Below, in pieces: positions 16,783 through 26,056 of a stretch of 64,000 nucleotides of DNA. Every line of letters starts with the position of its first letter. The stretch's first letter is position 1. The stretch comes from Hyalangium gracile (GTDB lineage Bacteria > Myxococcota > Myxococcia > Myxococcales > Myxococcaceae). Where the stretch lies: NCBI RefSeq assembly GCF_020103725.1, contig NZ_JAHXBG010000001.1, forward strand, positions 558,001 to 622,000. The letters run 5' to 3'. The notes under the pieces are model-generated. The model was not told the DNA's origin and ran no database searches. It was given only the letters and a program-made list of their open reading frames with translations. The translations under genes were made by a program, and so were the position numbers.

Positions 16783-18708
16783 TCAGTCCCCGCGCCCCAG
16801 CATCCGGTCCAGGTTGTACGCGGAGCTGATGAGCGCCAGGTGCGTGAGCGCCTGGGGGAAGTTGCCCAGCGCCTCGCCCGACATGCCCGTCTGCTCCGCG
16901 TACAGGCCCACGTGGTTGGCGTAGCCCTGCATCCGCTCGAAGATGAGCCGCGCCTCCTCCAGGAAGCCGGGCGTCGCCACGCTCGCCCGCGTCATCGCCT
17001 CCACCAGCCAGAAGCTGCAGAGGTTGAACGTCCCCTCCCGCCCGGGGATGCCGTCCAGCGTCGCGTCCGCGTCGTAGCGGAACACCAGCCCGTCCGACGC
17101 CAGCCCGCCCTGGCTCGGCGGCCGCCGCATCGCCTCCAGCGTGGACAGCATCCGCGGGTCCACCGGTGAGAGGAAGAACACCAGCGGCATCAGCAGGTTG
17201 GCCGCGTCCAGCGCCTCGTGGCCGTAGGCCTGGATGAAGGCCTTGCGCTCCTCGCTCCAGCCCTTCTGCATGATGTCCTCGAAGATGGCGTCGCGCACCG
17301 CCAGCCACCGCGCCCGGTCCGCCGGGAAGCTGCGCTTGTCCGCCAGCCGGATGGCCCGGTCCACCGCCACCCAGCACATCATCTTCGAGTACACGAAGTG
17401 CCGCCGCCCTCCGCGCACCTCCCAGATGCCCTCGTCCCGCTCCTGCCAGTGGTCGCACACCCAGTCCACCAGCCGCCGCAGGTGCCTCCAGAAGTCGTAG
17501 CTGATGGGCGCCCCGTGCTTGTTGTACAGGTACACCGAGTCCATCAGCTCGCCGTAGATGTCGAGCTGGAGCTGGTCCGCCGCCGCGTTGCCGACGCGCA
17601 CCGGCCTCGCCCCGCCGTAGCCGCTCAGGTGGTTCAGCTCCTCCTCCGGCGGCACCCGGCTGCCGTCGATGGAGTACATGAGGGAGAGCGGCGCGTCCTC
17701 CGGCAGCTCCGCGCAGCGCGCCTCCAGCCACCGCATGAAGGCGCCGGCCTCCTCCTTGAAGCCGATGCGCAGGAACGCGTAGACGGTGAAGGCCGCGTCC
17801 CGCAGCCACACGTAGCGGTAGTCCCAGTTGCGCACCCCGCCCGGGGACTCGGGCAGGCTGCACGTGGGCGCCGCGACGATGGCCCCCGTGGGCTGGAACG
17901 TCAGCAGCTTCAGCGCCAGCGCCGAGCGGTGCACCATCTCCCGCCAGCGCCCCGTGTACGTGCACTTCGACAGCCACCGGCGCCAGTAGCTCACCGTGTC
18001 CCGGAAGAGCGCCTCGGAGGACTCGTGGCTGTGCACCGTGTCCGTGCACGCCTCGGGCGCGCCCTCGCGCAGCGAGAACACCGCGGACTCACCCTCGTGC
18101 AGCTCGAAGCGCGTCCGCACGCCCCGCGCCTCCTGCCCCAGCTTCACCTTCGTGGACAGCGTCAGGCTCAGCCGCTCCGAGCGGAAGCTCGCCCCGCCCG
18201 GGATCAGCTTCGTGGCGTGCGTGTCCCGCCCGTAGTTGAACGCGGGGAAGCACTCCATCCGGAACGCCATCGTGCCGCGCACCACCCGCACCCGCCGCAG
18301 CACCTCGCGCGGACGCTCGTGCTCGCGCTCGCCTCTCACGCCCAGGGGCATGAAGTCGACGAGCTCTCCCACGCCATCCTGCGTGTAGAAGCGCGTCACC
18401 AGCACGTTCGTGTCCGGCCAGTAGAACTGCTTGCGCACCACCCCGTCCGGCTCGGGGGTGATGCGGAAGTGCCCGCCGCGCTCCGGATCCAGGATGGCCG
18501 CGAAGACGCTCGGGCTGTCGAAGTGCGGGAAGCAGAGCCAGTCCAGCGTCCCGTCCGAGCCCACCAGCGCCACCGTGCGCAGGTCTCCGATGACGCCGTG
18601 CTCCTCGATGGGCACCGAGCCTCCCGCGGTCCTTCCTGCTCCCTGGGTCGACCCGGACGGAGGCCTCCCGACGAGGCTGTCTCCCGGTTCATTGTTCCCT
18701 CCGCTCAC
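16783..18708 (-). CDS. GH15 family glycosidase (glucoamylase/trehalase-like)
   Basis: 641 residues from a GTG at 18708 with GAGGGAGG upstream. The N-terminal super-beta-sandwich begins [28 protein letters not shown]. The (alpha/alpha)6 barrel contains [23 protein letters not shown], the general-acid Glu in [10 protein letters not shown], and [12 protein letters not shown] near the C-terminus, where the base Glu is expected. Family members release glucose from alpha-glucans or split trehalose. There is no signal peptide, so the substrate is likely intracellular glycogen oligomers or trehalose. The gene is directly downstream of a glucose-dehydrogenase-like gene (14-bp gap), suggesting release and then oxidation of glucose. 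Confidence 0.9.
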   Translation of the reverse strand: MSGGNNEPGDSLVGRPPSGSTQGAGRTAGGSVPIEEHGVIGDLRTVALVGSDGTLDWLCFPHFDSPSVFAAILDPERGGHFRITPEPDGVVRKQFYWPDTNVLVTRFYTQDGVGELVDFMPLGVRGEREHERPREVLRRVRVVRGTMAFRMECFPAFNYGRDTHATKLIPGGASFRSERLSLTLSTKVKLGQEARGVRTRFELHEGESAVFSLREGAPEACTDTVHSHESSEALFRDTVSYWRRWLSKCTYTGRWREMVHRSALALKLLTFQPTGAIVAAPTCSLPESPGGVRNWDYRYVWLRDAAFTVYAFLRIGFKEEAGAFMRWLEARCAELPEDAPLSLMYSIDGSRVPPEEELNHLSGYGGARPVRVGNAAADQLQLDIYGELMDSVYLYNKHGAPISYDFWRHLRRLVDWVCDHWQERDEGIWEVRGGRRHFVYSKMMCWVAVDRAIRLADKRSFPADRARWLAVRDAIFEDIMQKGWSEERKAFIQAYGHEALDAANLLMPLVFFLSPVDPRMLSTLEAMRRPPSQGGLASDGLVFRYDADATLDGIPGREGTFNLCSFWLVEAMTRASVATPGFLEEARLIFERMQGYANHVGLYAEQTGMSGEALGNFPQALTHLALISSAYNLDRMLGRGD

Positions 18709-18722
18709 GGTCCGAGCCTCCC

Positions 18723-19811
18723 TCAGCCGAAGGTGATGACGTGCTTGATGCCGCCCAGCTTCCCGCCCACCACCTTCTTGAACTCCTCGGGCGGGTGGCG
18801 CGCGGTGATCATCGCCTCGAGCCTGCCTGGCCAGCGAGCACGGAAGCGCTCCAGGTCCTCCAGCGCCGCGTCGAAGTCCATGTCCGCCGCGTTCACCGTG
18901 CCCAGCACCACCTGGTTGTTGAGCACCAGCTGCTTGAGCAGCGCCCCACCCTCCAGCTCCAGCGGCTCCTTGCGCCCCGGCACGCCGGTGAAGACGAAGA
19001 TGCCGTTGGGCCCCAGCCCGCGCAGCAGGTTGAACGCGGCCTTGGAGGCGCCCGCCGCCTCGTACACCACGTCCACCGGGCCGGCGCGCTTCGCCAGCTC
19101 CTCCACCGACACCTCCTCCGAGGAGAAGTAGGGCACGCCCAGCGCCTCGGACACCTCCGCCTTCTCGTTGGGCCTGGCCCCCCGCGAGTACATGGTGGTG
19201 CCATAGCCCGCGCGCAGCAGCACCATGGCCCCCAGCAGGCCCACCGGGCCCGCGCCCAGCACCACCGCGCGCCCCGGCTTCTGCGCCCACGGCAGCCGCT
19301 CCTTCAGGTGCTCCACCTCGCGCAGCGCCTTCTCCGCGATGGTGAGCGGCTCGGTGAGCACCGCCACCTGCCTCAGCGCGGCCGGCGCCCGGTGCAGGTA
19401 CGCCACGTCCTCCACGAAGTACTCCGCGCAGAAGCCGTGCGCCTTCATGATGCCGCGCTCCGTGTAGTCGCCGGTGCTACAGAAGTCCGGGTAGCCGTGG
19501 CGGCAGGCGGCACACCGCTCATGCGGGCACGGCCGCCGCACCCGAGGCACCACCAGGTCCCCCTTCTTCAGCCCCTGCACCTGCTCGCCCACCTCCACCA
19601 CCTCGCCCACCGCCTCGTGGCCGAGGATGAGGTAGTCATCCCCGTCCGGCGGAGTCCCGTAGCGGAAGTCGGCGATCTCCTTGTCGGTGCCGCACACTCC
19701 CACCTCGAGCGTGCGGACGCGCACCTGCGTGGGCGAGCCCAGGCGCGGCTCGGGGGCATCCTCCAGGACGCGCACCTGGCGGGACTTCGGGAAGACGGCG
19801 ACGGCCTTCAT
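18723..19811 (-). CDS. zinc-dependent glucose/galactose 1-dehydrogenase-like MDR
   Basis: 362 residues. Zinc-site elements are [17 protein letters not shown] and the PRVRRPC..C..C region followed by DFCSTG, which resembles archaeal/bacterial glucose 1-dehydrogenases of the medium-chain family. The nucleotide-binding glycine motif is [13 protein letters not shown]. The expected reaction is oxidation of an aldose to the lactone with NAD(P)+. It is the first gene of a leftward operon with the GH15 gene. The ATG at 19811 starts directly in the conserved MKAVAVFP segment. Confidence 0.85.
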   Translation of the reverse strand: MKAVAVFPKSRQVRVLEDAPEPRLGSPTQVRVRTLEVGVCGTDKEIADFRYGTPPDGDDYLILGHEAVGEVVEVGEQVQGLKKGDLVVPRVRRPCPHERCAACRHGYPDFCSTGDYTERGIMKAHGFCAEYFVEDVAYLHRAPAALRQVAVLTEPLTIAEKALREVEHLKERLPWAQKPGRAVVLGAGPVGLLGAMVLLRAGYGTTMYSRGARPNEKAEVSEALGVPYFSSEEVSVEELAKRAGPVDVVYEAAGASKAAFNLLRGLGPNGIFVFTGVPGRKEPLELEGGALLKQLVLNNQVVLGTVNAADMDFDAALEDLERFRARWPGRLEAMITARHPPEEFKKVVGGKLGGIKHVITFG

Positions 19812-20012
19812 GGTGGACCTCGGGTGCGGTGGTCTTCCGCGAGCGGCCGGGCGCCGCTGGCGTCTGGCCTAGATGGCCCGCCTGTCCGCCGGTTGCACCG
19901 GCTGCCCGAGCCAAGGGCCCATGGGTGAACAGTCCACCGGGGCCGGGTGCCCGGCGGTGCGCACTTGCGGATTCCTGGTGCCGTCCCGGGCACGGAGGTC
20001 TATGACAGGGCC

Positions 20013-20612
20013 GTGACCGGACCCGATGCCCAGCAGCCCCCCGCGGGCGAGGAGGCCCCTCCGTCTCGAGGACGGGCCACGACCATCGGCGCCGTGGCCT
20101 TCGTGCTGCTGGCCGCGCCGTTCCTCGTCTTCAGCTTCATCATGTTGCACCTGAAGGCCCGCGTGGAGCTGCAGTGCGCGCCGCTCGGCCCGTGCAACCT
20201 CATCCACGTCAGCTGGCTGGGGCGCGAGCAGGTGGACTCCTTCACCGTGACGGAGATCCAGGGCGCCACGGTGGAGCGCAACCGCAGCAGCAAGCGGGAC
20301 GCGGCGACGCTCTACAAGCCCGTGCTGAAGACGACGCGCGGGGACTTCCCCCTCAGCTCCCGGTGGCTCGAGGACGAGGCCCAGGCCGAGCGCACCGCGC
20401 GCGTGGTGGGCCGCTTCCATGCCAACCCGCTGGGCGGCGGGGGCAAGGGCTTCATCCTCTTCCACGACCACCGCAAGGGGCCGCTCATCGTCGGCCTCTC
20501 CTTCGGTGGGGTGGGCGTGGTGCTGCTCGGGCTGAGCGTGTGGCTCGGCTTCAAGGCCCGGCGCCACATCCGCGCCGAGCGCGCCGCCCGCGCCACACCT
20601 CCTCCCGCCTGA
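20013..20612 (+). CDS. two-TM membrane protein of unknown function
   Basis: 199 residues from a GTG at 20013. A Pro-rich N-terminus is followed by a membrane segment at about 25-47, a region of about 110 residues with two Cys (LQCAPLGPCNLIHVSW), and a second membrane segment at about 160-182. The middle is probably on one face of the membrane. Upstream ATG-initiated frames stop quickly, so the GTG is the first reasonable start. I recognise no family. Confidence 0.6.
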   Translation: MTGPDAQQPPAGEEAPPSRGRATTIGAVAFVLLAAPFLVFSFIMLHLKARVELQCAPLGPCNLIHVSWLGREQVDSFTVTEIQGATVERNRSSKRDAATLYKPVLKTTRGDFPLSSRWLEDEAQAERTARVVGRFHANPLGGGGKGFILFHDHRKGPLIVGLSFGGVGVVLLGLSVWLGFKARRHIRAERAARATPPPA

Positions 20613-20620
20613 GCCCGCTC

Positions 20621-20655
20621 CACCGGTCCGGGCCTGCTCCGCGCCTGGACCGGTG
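20621..20655. terminator. hairpin between convergent genes
   Basis: CACCGGTCC (20621-20629) and GGACCGGTG (20647-20655) form a perfect 9-bp stem with a 17-nt loop. It lies just after the stop of the rightward membrane protein and before the 3' end of the leftward secreted protein. Likely a bidirectional terminator. Confidence 0.55.
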
Positions 20656-20700
20656 CGCTCGCGAAGGCCTCATGCCCTCCGGCGTCTCAGGGGCGTAGCC

Positions 20701-21384
20701 CTAGGGGGTGTAGGCGTTGATCTGGACGGCGATCTTGGACTCGTAGACGGACACCTTCCAGGCGAGCCGCAGGAACCTCAGCAGCCAGTCGTCTCCGCCA
20801 GGCGTGTCTCCGCCCGGAGGGGGATCATCACCGATGGGAGTCCGCGGAGGATCACAGACCGTGTCGGCATCCTCCTGGCACTCGTCCCCTTCTCCGCCCG
20901 GCGGTTCAGGGTCGAGGGTGTCCCTCGGGTCCAGGGCAGTGGGGCCGCGACGCAGTGACGACGTTCTCGGCGGTGGCGGGGTGTACGCCACGGCGGGCAA
21001 GAGCCTGAGCGGCGCGGTGTACCCGATGACCGGCACCCCGGTCGAGTAGAGCCGGGTGATCGCCGCCCCCAGGCTCGGCGTGCGCCCCTTGAACAGGAAG
21101 GTGAAGGTCCCCTCCGTCTTGTTCGCGCCCACGGCGGCCCAGCCGCCGCCTCGCGGGTAGATGATCACGACGATGTGGGACGAGGCCGGAATGGTCGGCA
21201 GCACCCCGGTGTCCGGAATCTCCTGGAGGGTGGGCGCGGTAGGGACGGCGAGCTCCTCCGGCATGCAGTACAGGGGCGTCGTCGTCGAAGTCGTCGAGTA
21301 CGACGCCTCGGTGCCAGGCTCGCCGGCCTTCCAGCCCCCCAGCACCACGCTCAGCAGCGCGATGGCGACCAATCTCTTGCTCAT
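20701..21384 (-). CDS. secreted Pro/Gly-rich protein downstream of CHAT protease
   Basis: 227 residues with a signal-peptide-like N-terminus (KRLVAIALLSVVLGGW) and a Thr/Ser-rich mature start. The central block is more ordered (HIVVIIYPRGGGWAAVG..TEGTFTFLF). A Pro/Asp/Gly-rich linker with two Cys leads to a C-terminal amphipathic segment (WLLRFLRLAWKVSVYESKIAVQI). AAGGAGAG precedes the ATG. The gene starts 45 bp after the CHAT-protease stop on the same strand, so they form an operon, and it is a candidate substrate or partner. No family recognised. Confidence 0.65.
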   Translation of the reverse strand: MSKRLVAIALLSVVLGGWKAGEPGTEASYSTTSTTTPLYCMPEELAVPTAPTLQEIPDTGVLPTIPASSHIVVIIYPRGGGWAAVGANKTEGTFTFLFKGRTPSLGAAITRLYSTGVPVIGYTAPLRLLPAVAYTPPPPRTSSLRRGPTALDPRDTLDPEPPGGEGDECQEDADTVCDPPRTPIGDDPPPGGDTPGGDDWLLRFLRLAWKVSVYESKIAVQINAYTP

Positions 21385-21429
21385 GGTGTCTCTCCTTGGA
21401 ATTCGTGCACTGCGGGTGCTGCGACAGAC

Positions 21430-24174
21430 TCACTCGAACACGAGCACGGAGCGCACCCAGCTGTCGGGCGCTCGGCTCAACCACTCCATGCGGACGTCCC
21501 GGAGCGCCACCGCGGCGGCCTGTCCGGTGCGGATGCGCTCCTGAACCTCGAGGAAGAAGGGCCCCGCCTCCGCGTCGGGGATGTCCACCGTGGCCGCCAG
21601 CACGGTGCGCGCCCCGGCCTCGATGAAGGCCGTGGGCAGGCTGAAGGGCTCGTGGACCTGGACGCCCGTGTGCGCGGCGCGGCACGCGGCCAGCGTCACC
21701 AGCGGGTGGCCCTCGAGCCGATGCGTGCGGACCTCGCCCGCCGTGAGGGCATAGCGCCCGCTGGCATCCGGCGTGAGCACCAGCAGCGAGGCGTCCGAGA
21801 GCGTCGGGTTGATCAAACCGTGGGCGTGGATCTCGATCTCCGTCGCCCGGGACATGGCCTCGAGCACCCGGCTCGGCGTGGCCACCGAGCCCGAGAGCAC
21901 GGTGGCATTCGCGCCCGCCGGCTCCCACGCGCCCAGGCGCGGCAGCCCGAGCGCGGCCGGAGACTCCACGTCCTTCACCACCAGGTGCAGGGGCTGCACT
22001 TCGCCGCTCGGCAGCCGCGTCCCGGGCAGGACGAGGTAGCGCCAGGCGATGTCATCCGGCAGCACCCCCGCGCGGCCATGCAGCGGCGGCCGGGCCAGCA
22101 CGCTCACCTGCTCGCATCCTCGCAACGGCTCCGCGAGCGCGGCCGGGACGACACCCCGCACCTCCTCTCCCAGCGGCTTGCGCCGCCCGGCGTCGTAGGA
22201 GGCCTCCATGCGCCCGTCCGGCCCCAGCGCCAGGGCGAGCGTGCGCTCCCGGTCCACGGTGACCGCCAGCAGGCACCGCGAGGGCAGCGCGCCCCCCACT
22301 TCCTCCCCGAAGAGCGCCAGCGCCCGGGACCACTCGCCCGCCTTGCCCGCCGCGAACAGGAGCGAGGCGTAGCTGTACGCCCGAGCCTCCCGCGCATCGA
22401 CGCTGGCACGCGGGGCCTGCTCCGCCTCGGCGATGGCCTGCCGGAGCATCTGCTCTCCCCGGCTCCGGTCCTGCTCGATGAGGAAGCGCCCCTCGATGTG
22501 GGAGAGCAGCGCGCGCTGGCCCGGGTCCAGCTTGTTCGAGGCGCGGTGGGACTGCAGCCGCTCCATCACCCGCTGGTCCCTCGCGAGCTCCGGCCGCAGG
22601 CGCGCCAGCTCCGCCACCGTCATCATCTCCGAGAGCAGCGGCAGGTCCTGGCACTTGAGCGTGTCGTCCAGGGACGCCCGCGCCTCGTCCAGCCGCAGCT
22701 CCTCCAGGAAGGACAGGGCATCGTTGGCGCGCACGAAGCGGCGCATGGCGCAGTCCTCGGGATAGCGCGCGAGCACCTCGTCCAGCAGCGCCCGCGCCAG
22801 CACCCCCTGCCCCTGCAGGCGGGCGATCTGTCCCAGGTGCTGGAGGATGTGCGTGCCCGGCCCCCAGAAGCCGCCGCGCAGGTACAGCGCGCGCGCCTGC
22901 TTCACGCTCCGAGCCGCCTCGGGCAGCCGCCACAGCCGCCGGTAGAGCGTGCTCAGCCGCTCCAGCAGCAGCCCGCAGCGGTAGGCCAGGGTGCCGCCGG
23001 AGCACTGGCTCGTGGCGGCCAGGAGGAGCTGCTCGGCCTGGAACAGCGCTCCGCGCCCGATGGCCGCCCTGGCGCGCTCGTTCTCGGCGATGAGGTGGAA
23101 CCACGGATCCCTCGTCTCCGCGGCCAGCCGCGCGTAGCCCTCCACGTCCTTCTCCACCTCGCCGGAGAGGACGAGCACCCCCATGAGCAGGTCCCGCTCC
23201 CCGGCGGCCCGCAGCTGCTCGAGGTACGCGGCCAGTCCTCCAGGGACGGACTTCTGCTGGAAGTAGTGGGCGTAGAGCGCCGCCAGCGGAGCCCGGCGCT
23301 GGAAGTCCCGCCGCTCGGCCCAGCGGATGGCGTCACGCAGCGCGCTCCCGCCGAAGTGCGCGTCGAGCGTCTCGGCCAGCGGCCACAGCGCGCGCAGCGT
23401 CTGCTCGGAGGGCGCGGCGCGGATGGCATCGTAGAGGTAGAGGCGGAAGACATCCGGCCGGGCGCGGAGCTGCTCCGAGGTGACGGAGCCCTGGCCCAGC
23501 ACCAGCGCCTTGCCAGCCGCGCTCGCCTCGTTCCAGCTCTGCTGCTCGGCGCGCACCCGCTCCCGCAGCGCCTGGGCGCGCGAGCGGGCCTCGTCCGCCC
23601 AGCCCGGCTCGCCCCGCGTGGCCACGGCCTCGAAGGACTCGGCCGCCAGCGCCCACAGCTCCAGCTCCCGCAGCGCCAGCCCGCGGTTCCACAGCGCCTG
23701 GGCGGAGCCTGGCCGCTCCTGGAAGGCCCGGTCCAGCCGCGAGAGCGCGCCCGTCGCATCCCCCTTCGCCAGGGCCAGCACGGCCTGGTCATTGAGCACC
23801 TCGGGCGAGCTGCCCGCGCGCTCCAGGTAGGAGGCCGCCAGCTCGGGGGCCCCGCTCAGCAGGTACGCCGACGCCAGCCCGCGCATGTCCCCCTGCGCCT
23901 CCAGGCGCGCCAGCACCTCCAGCGAAGCGCCCGTGGGCGAGGCGCCCTGTCCGCGCGACACGGCGTGGTAGGGGCGGTAGCGGTCCGCGCCCGGGTGGCT
24001 CAGCCGGGCCTCCAGGGTGCGCGTCGGCTCCGAGGAGAGGAAGGCGGCCTCGTCCTCACCCGGCCCCCGGCGCGCGGCGCGCAAGCCCAGGACCGCCGCC
24101 GCCACCACCAGGCCCACCACTGGCACCCCAACGGCCAGCAGGCGTCCGCTTCCCGCTGTCTGCTTCGCCTTCAA
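21430..24174 (-). CDS. membrane-anchored TPR protein with C-terminal CHAT (caspase-like) domain
   Basis: 914 residues from a TTG at 24174 preceded by GGGGAG; a GTG at 24231 is an alternative. A single N-terminal membrane segment (about 11-32) is followed by a long alpha-helical repeat region rich in Ala/Leu/Arg with TPR-like units (about 80-640). The C-terminal CHAT peptidase domain has the catalytic dyad visible: His in EIHAHGL (His783/His785 region) and Cys831 in LAACRAAH. The later LPTAFIEAGARTVLAATV block is typical. CHAT proteases belong to clan CD with caspases and separase. It starts an operon with a secreted protein and is divergent from the ABC importer. Confidence 0.85.
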   Translation of the reverse strand: MKAKQTAGSGRLLAVGVPVVGLVVAAAVLGLRAARRGPGEDEAAFLSSEPTRTLEARLSHPGADRYRPYHAVSRGQGASPTGASLEVLARLEAQGDMRGLASAYLLSGAPELAASYLERAGSSPEVLNDQAVLALAKGDATGALSRLDRAFQERPGSAQALWNRGLALRELELWALAAESFEAVATRGEPGWADEARSRAQALRERVRAEQQSWNEASAAGKALVLGQGSVTSEQLRARPDVFRLYLYDAIRAAPSEQTLRALWPLAETLDAHFGGSALRDAIRWAERRDFQRRAPLAALYAHYFQQKSVPGGLAAYLEQLRAAGERDLLMGVLVLSGEVEKDVEGYARLAAETRDPWFHLIAENERARAAIGRGALFQAEQLLLAATSQCSGGTLAYRCGLLLERLSTLYRRLWRLPEAARSVKQARALYLRGGFWGPGTHILQHLGQIARLQGQGVLARALLDEVLARYPEDCAMRRFVRANDALSFLEELRLDEARASLDDTLKCQDLPLLSEMMTVAELARLRPELARDQRVMERLQSHRASNKLDPGQRALLSHIEGRFLIEQDRSRGEQMLRQAIAEAEQAPRASVDAREARAYSYASLLFAAGKAGEWSRALALFGEEVGGALPSRCLLAVTVDRERTLALALGPDGRMEASYDAGRRKPLGEEVRGVVPAALAEPLRGCEQVSVLARPPLHGRAGVLPDDIAWRYLVLPGTRLPSGEVQPLHLVVKDVESPAALGLPRLGAWEPAGANATVLSGSVATPSRVLEAMSRATEIEIHAHGLINPTLSDASLLVLTPDASGRYALTAGEVRTHRLEGHPLVTLAACRAAHTGVQVHEPFSLPTAFIEAGARTVLAATVDIPDAEAGPFFLEVQERIRTGQAAAVALRDVRMEWLSRAPDSWVRSVLVFE

Positions 24175-24342
24175 GCCAGGCTCCCCGAGCGAATGGCTGC
24201 CCCGTTCATGCTGTCTGAACGACCGTGGCACGGAATCTTCCCGGTCTCCACGCGAACCCCGCGCAGGGCATCCAGGCAGGCGAGCCCTGACAGCAGCCGA
24301 CCAGCCGAGCAGTGCGTGGGGAGACCGCCTACCTTTGCGCCA

Positions 24343-25218
24343 ATGTTCCGAGCCTTGCTGGCCCGATGGAAGAGTTCGCTGCGCCTGTTCCAACCGGCGA
24401 GCGTCAATGCGCAGCGCGCGAAGATCTCCGTGGCGGAGCTGGGCCACAGCTACGCGAACAAAGTGGTGGCGCTGAAGAACGTGAACCTCAACATCCGCTC
24501 GGGCGAGTTCGTCTGCCTGCTCGGGCCATCGGGGTGTGGCAAGTCCACCCTGCTCTACGCGCTGGCCGGGCACGTCCTGCCCACCGGCGGGCGGGTGGCC
24601 ATCGACGGCAAGCCCATCACCGGGCCGGGGCCCGAGCGGCTGCTCATGTTCCAGGAGGCCGCGCTCTTCCCGTGGATGACGGTGCTGGGCAACCTGAAGT
24701 TCGCCCTGGCCGCCCGAGGCGTGCCCCGCGCCGAGCGCGAGCCGCGCGCCCGCGAGTTCATCCGCCGCGTGCAGCTGTCCGGCTTCGAGAACACGCTGCC
24801 GCACCAGCTCTCCGGCGGCATGAAGATGCGGGCCAGCCTGGCGCGCGCGCTGGCGGTGGACTCACAGGTGCTGCTCATGGACGAGCCCTTCGGCTCGCTG
24901 GACTCGCAGACGCGCATCCACATGCAGGAGCTGCTCCAGTCCATCTGGCTGCGCACCTCGAAGACGGTGGTGTTCGTCACCCACGACGTGCACGAGGCGC
25001 TGATGCTCGGCACGCGCGTCGTCGTCATGGCGCCCCGCCCTGGCCGCATCGTGAAGGATCTGGAGATCCACCTGCCCATGCCTCGGCAGGGCGAGGACGC
25101 GCGGCTGGACGAGATGGCCCGCTACCTGCGGGTGCTGATGCGGCAGGTGGAGGGCCCCGAGGGCGCGCTGCCGCCCGCTCGCGCCAAGGCCGAGGAAGAA
25201 GTGGGCCTGGGGCACTGA
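24343..25218 (+). CDS. ABC transporter ATPase, nitrate/sulfonate/taurine class
   Basis: 291 residues. Walker A GPSGCGKST, Q-loop MFQEAALFPW, signature LSGGMKMR, Walker B VLLMDEP and H-loop THD are all intact. The LFPWMTVLGN block and the partner genes place it with the SsuB/TauB/NrtD group. The ATG at 24343 follows an in-frame low-complexity stretch that belongs to no gene. A permease starts 12 bp after its stop and a substrate-binding lipoprotein after that, giving a complete three-gene importer. Confidence 0.92.
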   Translation: MFRALLARWKSSLRLFQPASVNAQRAKISVAELGHSYANKVVALKNVNLNIRSGEFVCLLGPSGCGKSTLLYALAGHVLPTGGRVAIDGKPITGPGPERLLMFQEAALFPWMTVLGNLKFALAARGVPRAEREPRAREFIRRVQLSGFENTLPHQLSGGMKMRASLARALAVDSQVLLMDEPFGSLDSQTRIHMQELLQSIWLRTSKTVVFVTHDVHEALMLGTRVVVMAPRPGRIVKDLEIHLPMPRQGEDARLDEMARYLRVLMRQVEGPEGALPPARAKAEEEVGLGH

Positions 25219-25230
25219 GGAGGTGCGGAG

Positions 25231-25992
25231 ATGAAGCGCTGGGCGCAGAAGCTGGGCGTGGTGGTGCTGCTGCTGGCGGTGTGGGAGGGCCTGGCGCGGC
25301 TGGGGCTCTGGTCGGCGCACCTGTTCCCGGGGCCGAGCACGGTGGCCGAGAGCCTGTTCGCCATGGTGGGAGATGGGCGGCTGGGCTCGGCGACGCTGCG
25401 CTCGCTGGGGCGGCTGGGGCGGGCCTACCTCATCTCCGTGGCCATCGGCGTGCCCCTGGGGCTGGCCAACGCGCGGCTCGCCTTCTTCCGCGACGCGGTG
25501 AAGCCGGTGGTGATGGGCCTGCAGGCGCTGCCCTCCATCTGCTGGCTGCCGCTGGCGCTGCTGTGGTTCGGCCTCACCGACACCGCCATCCTCTTCGTGG
25601 TGGTGATGGGCAGCGTGCTGGCCATCGCGATCGCCACCGAGGACGGCGTCAACGGCATCGATCCGCAGCTCATCCGCGTGGCCCACACGCTGGGGGTGCG
25701 CGGCCCGCGCTTCTCCTTCGGGGTGCTCATCCCCGCGGCGCTGCCCGGCATCGTCACCGGCCTGAAGCTGGGCTGGAGCTTCGCGTGGCGCGCGCTGCTG
25801 GCCGGCGAGCTGCTCTTCGTCTCCGGCGGCCTGGGCCAGCTGCTCACCCTGGGCCGCGAGCTGATGGACGTGCCGCAGGTGATGGCGGTGATGGTGGCCA
25901 TCATCGTCATCGGCGTGCTGGTGGACCGCGTCTTCTTCCAGACGGTGGAGACGCGGGTGCGCCGGCGCTGGGGCCTGCTGCCCTCCATGTGA
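25231..25992 (+). CDS. ABC transporter permease (SsuC/TauC-like)
   Basis: 253 residues with about six hydrophobic helices. It contains the binding-protein-dependent transport motif region (GVRGPRFSFGVLIPAALPGIVTGLKLGWSFAWRALLAGELL), the EAA-like loop that contacts the ATPase. It forms the membrane pore of the importer. GAGGAGGTGCGG directly upstream supports the ATG at 25231. It is the middle gene of the ATPase-permease-binding protein operon. Confidence 0.92.
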   Translation: MKRWAQKLGVVVLLLAVWEGLARLGLWSAHLFPGPSTVAESLFAMVGDGRLGSATLRSLGRLGRAYLISVAIGVPLGLANARLAFFRDAVKPVVMGLQALPSICWLPLALLWFGLTDTAILFVVVMGSVLAIAIATEDGVNGIDPQLIRVAHTLGVRGPRFSFGVLIPAALPGIVTGLKLGWSFAWRALLAGELLFVSGGLGQLLTLGRELMDVPQVMAVMVAIIVIGVLVDRVFFQTVETRVRRRWGLLPSM

Positions 25993-26056
25993 AGTGGAGG
26001 ACGTCCCGCGCGCGGGTACATTGCCGCCCGCGCCCCCACGCCCCATTACCGCGAGC

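Noticed and set aside
14558-18049. A very long leftward reading frame of over 1100 codons
   Set aside because: It is antisense to the hybrid kinase and out of frame with GH15; the composition is Ala/Gly/Arg/His-rich shadow sequence without domains.
21175-24342. Rightward frame joined to the ABC ATPase
   Set aside because: Overlaps the CHAT protease on the other strand and is His/Arg/Gln-rich low complexity; the ATPase starts at the ATG at 24343.
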